Shown here: positions 60,832 through 64,000 of the stretch, piece after piece
Layout: each line of letters starts with the position of its first letter
Numbering within the stretch: the first letter of the stretch is position 1
Assembly (NCBI RefSeq): GCF_050436995.1
Contig: NC_134763.1
Coordinates: 5,332,001 to 5,396,000 of the forward strand
Source of the DNA: Anticarsia gemmatalis
Lineage: Eukaryota; Arthropoda; Insecta; Lepidoptera; Erebidae
DNA: 64,000 bases
Reading direction: 5' to 3'
Notes under the pieces: generated by a model
The model's database searches: none
What the model was told of the DNA's origin: nothing
The model's input: the letters and a program-made list of their open reading frames with translations, nothing else
Position numbers and translations under genes: made by a program

Positions 60832-61670
60832 AGTCCTAAATATTAAGACGCAACAACTTAGATACTTCTGTTTGCTATTTAGCTCAGTTACACAGTTTGT
60901 TCAAGATATTTAATCTCTTGTGCATTTTATTCTAACTTAAATAAAGAAAAATAGGATTTTTAAAGTAACATCTTTAATCCGGCCTTATTTTCGTTTGCTA
61001 TTCAAGCGATATCGGCCATGGCGACCGCTTCGATTCCTAATCACACTTATGAAATTATCCTTAAGGACTCTACATTCTCTTCTATATACATATAAATAAT
61101 TTACCTCGTTTTTATATGTCACAGCTAGTAATTTACCTACCACTCAATAAGTCCGTAAAACATTCTCTTTGTATCAGGTCATGGTGCATAACTTTCTTTG
61201 AGCCGCTTCGTAGAATCGTTTGAAATGATTACCTGTAATCGTCATATTGCTTGAAGCCTCAATTGACTTCCAGCTATTTCCCAGACAATCGCTTTTCACA
61301 AAGGTTTTAAAAATTTTCAAGTTTTTCCATGTATTGGTTAAGAAATCTTTTTACATTATTCCTTTGTAATTCTAAAAGTAGAATCTATGGATTCTGATAT
61401 TTGACACAGTTTACAATAAAAAGGCATGTTCTCTAATAAACTAAAAAAATGAAGCACACGTAGCTTATAAGCTAGATTGTTGTTAAGTAAATATACCTTG
61501 TTGTTACCTTAGTATCGAATTAACAATATAATAAAACCCTCTTATTCATAAACACACTATAAACCTATTTTAGTTAAAACACTACTATAATATGTTTTCT
61601 CATTTTCATTTCGCTAAGGAGTAAAAGAAACAAAACACTTTATAAGTCTTTCATAACTTCATATATTTTT

Positions 61671-62177
61671 ATGAATAAGAGGGTAAGTTTTTTGCATAAA
61701 TTTATCTTCTATCCTTGCTTTTCAAAACAACGATCTATATATATCTCTTTTCCTCGTCATTCGCTAATAACTTGTATCACACAGCCCTATAACACGGTGT
61801 GCATAACATGTGCATCTACGGATCACGACGTATCATTAATGATTCAAGTTTTGTGTGACTCACATATCTCCCATATGTTTCCACCTGGGTATTTACTTTT
61901 CCTTAAGTTTATTTTGGTGATAATGACTTGTAACTTAATTTTATTCCACGTAATAGAGTATTTTGCTTTTTGTTTATTGGGAGTTATTTTGGCTTTTCGT
62001 CATCAAATCAAGAATGAAGCTTTAAATTTTTCTTCCGTAATTAAAATCATGAAAATAATTTTGTGTATAAGAATAATTCATAAAATTGCTGTTTTACAAT
62101 TCGTTTTTTGCAGAATGGATTTGAAAATGTTATTCGCGAAACAGATATATCTGTCGGATTCGGAGCTAATCAACTAA
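61671..62177 (+). other. 168-codon open frame, unidentified, hydrophobic
   Basis: The longest frame outside tryptophanase. It has one strong hydrophobic run (about residues 73-107, FLKFILVIMTCNLILFHVIE..) and a second near 125-145, with Cys scattered through. I recognise no family. A loose likeness to insect chemoreceptor fragments in composition is not enough for a call. The AT-rich codons could arise by chance. An acceptor-like TTTTTTGCAG at about 62104-62113 lies inside it. Confidence 0.2.
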
Positions 62178-62369
62178 TTCTAAAACAAACTATGTTTTCG
62201 CGAAAACAAAAGAAGAGCACCGCAAGCTAGACTTTTGTTCATCTATTTGCGCATACATTAATATACATTACTTCATCTTTTAAGGTAGAGCCGTAGACGG
62301 TAGACGACTGTAGACGATACCTTAAGCAAAAAATTTGATTGTTTGCATAATGATTAAATATAAGGTTGA

Positions 62370-62593
62370 TCTATACTTACTAATATTATAAAGCTGAAGA
62401 GTTTGTTTGTATGATCGAGCTAATCTCAAGAACTACTGTTACGATTTAGATAGTCCATATATCGAAGAAGGCTATATAACATTACGCTAAAGCAATTGAG
62501 AGCGGAGTAGCAACGAAAAATGTTACAAAAACGGGGAAAATTATGACCCATGCTCTCTTATTTGACGCAAGCGAAGTTGCGCGGGTCAGCTTG
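62370..62593 (+). mobile_element. Non-autonomous Helitron, diverged end
   Basis: TCTATACTTACTAATATTAT start and GCAAGCGAAGTTGCGCGGGT hairpin region; ends CAGCTTG instead of CAGCTAG. Confidence 0.8.
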
Positions 62594-63280
62594 TTATAAA
62601 TAAATACCAACGAATCAATTGCAGATTAGCGATTATGACTGTTTATAAAAGCAACTTTTCTTAGGCACAAAATTTCAATTTCAAATGTAACGTCTCAAAA
62701 AGAAAAGAAATAAAACTATTTGAAATGTGTACAAAATAATTGTTCTCCGTCGGAGTAAAAAAATGACTTATTCCGTTTCGAGTGACCCGAAAAAAATATG
62801 TATTGGTAACTATTCAAGAACAGAAACGGCATTACTTTGTTTCTTAACTATTATATTATGAAAGTAAAGCAGAGCTTTTTGTTTAATGACTAGGAACACT
62901 CTTAATTTTCCCTAAACATTTGTTATTGATTGTTCCTGTCGAGTATCAGACTCCCGTGACAGTTGTAATTGAGATGTCTGTGCAATATCCGATAGGAATC
63001 TGTCAACAAGAGGAAGAGAAATATTAGTCAGAAAGCTTCGGTCTTTTGGCATTTCCGAGTGGCATCAAGACGTCCTCAGTAAATAGCTACCTATTGTGAT
63101 CTAAGGATTTAATTTCTCTTATGATATAAGTAATATCCATCCCAATTAGACCTATATGCGTCCCCTGAGTCCGATGAATAAGAGCGAACCTTATGGGAAT
63201 TTATGGAAGGAAGCCTATTTACCTGATGATACCTGATTCAGATTGTGATCTTAGCTGGCTAATTAGATGGTTTTGAACAA

Positions 63281-63561
63281 TCTATACTTACTAATATTAT
63301 AAAGCTGAAGAGTTTGTTTGTTTGTTTGTTTGAACGCGCTAATCTCAGGAACTACTGGTCCGATTTGAAAAATTCTTTCAGTGTTCGGTAGCCCATTTAT
63401 CGAGGAAGGCTATATATCATTACGCTACGTTTGTAACATTTCTTACTGGTACTCTGCTCCTATTGGTAGCAGAGTACCAGTAAGAAATGTTACAAAAACG
63501 GGAAAAATTTTGAACCATTCTCTCTTACGTGACGCAAGCGAAGTTGCGCAGGTCAGCTATA
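63281..63561 (+). mobile_element. Non-autonomous Helitron with internal inverted duplication
   Basis: TCTATACTTACTAATATTAT start, (GTTT)n run, GCAAGCGAAGTTGCGCAGGT end region and CAGCTAT terminus. A perfect 29-bp inverted repeat (63430-63458 and 63468-63496) replaces part of the normal interior. Confidence 0.82.
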
Positions 63562-64000
63562 CAAAATAGTTCGTCAGGATTCTCCTCTTTCGGTTCATGT
63601 GTGTAGTTAAGATATATATGCTACGTAGAGCCACAGTAATGTGTAAAATATTAACATTAATCATTGACTTTTTCAATACGTCGCTTTGTTAATAGTTCGT
63701 TCATAATGTCAAGTGTTTTTATGATGTGTTATTTACCTGCACTTTATTAAATGTCGTCATTTTCCTTGCCTTATCTACGATAGTTCTTGTTAAGTTTACG
63801 CAAAGAGTTGCAAAACTGTAGACTAATGTAGCGCGCTGACAATACATTTATGGTCTACAATTGATTATCGAATTTATGCTATTAATATTAAATTATAGAG
63901 TGCTTTCCTTAGTATAAAGATCAGTGCTTGAAATGCGGGATTTATGAAAAGTCAGTGGATTTTAAATAAGCTCTTTTCAGATTTCACTATAACAATAAAC

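Overview
The window looks like nuclear DNA of a moth or butterfly. It is AT-rich, has small exons in long introns, and carries many lepidopteran-type non-autonomous Helitrons (TC at the 5' end, a GCAAGCGAAGTTGC-type hairpin and CTAG at the 3' end, inserted between A and T). It also holds MITE-like elements and short LINE/SINE tails. No bacterial operon, tRNA, rRNA or CRISPR array was found.

Layout. (1) Left edge, + strand: the 3' end of a ZIP-family (SLC39) metal transporter gene at about 270-431, with a candidate poly(A) signal at 2069. (2) Minus strand, about 5.1-37.4 kb: a complete SNAP-25 gene, the neuronal Qbc-SNARE, rebuilt exon by exon. It has a probable noncoding first exon (37250-37364), a 20-kb first intron, six constitutive or choice positions encoding residues 1-191, and a choice of last exon. 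Two parts are unusual. The 49-nt exon for residues 45-60 exists in three copies (14271-14319, 13324-13372, 12329-12377), each of which fits the same reading frame. There are also two alternative terminal exons (8529-8591 and 5147-5212). The frame is preserved only if exactly one 49-nt copy is used, so up to 3 x 2 = 6 proteins of 211 or 212 residues are possible.

(3) Inside SNAP-25 intron 1, same strand, at 19281-20699: an intact, intronless 472-codon gene for a bacterial-type tryptophan indole-lyase (tryptophanase, TnaA family, PLP-dependent). It keeps the catalytic lysine and the residues that separate tryptophanase from tyrosine phenol-lyase. This looks like a horizontally acquired gene that could let an insect turn tryptophan into indole, pyruvate and ammonia. 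It is the strongest candidate here for an undescribed system.

(4) The rest, about 37.5-64 kb, shows no convincing gene. It holds eight Helitron copies, four or five copies of a ~173-bp MITE, other inverted-repeat elements and unannotated AT-rich sequence. It is probably upstream intergenic DNA of SNAP-25 or intron of an unseen gene.

All exon coordinates were read by eye from splice sites and frame. No database search or structure prediction was run. Family assignments rest on recalled features of SNAP-25, TnaA/TPL and ZIP proteins.
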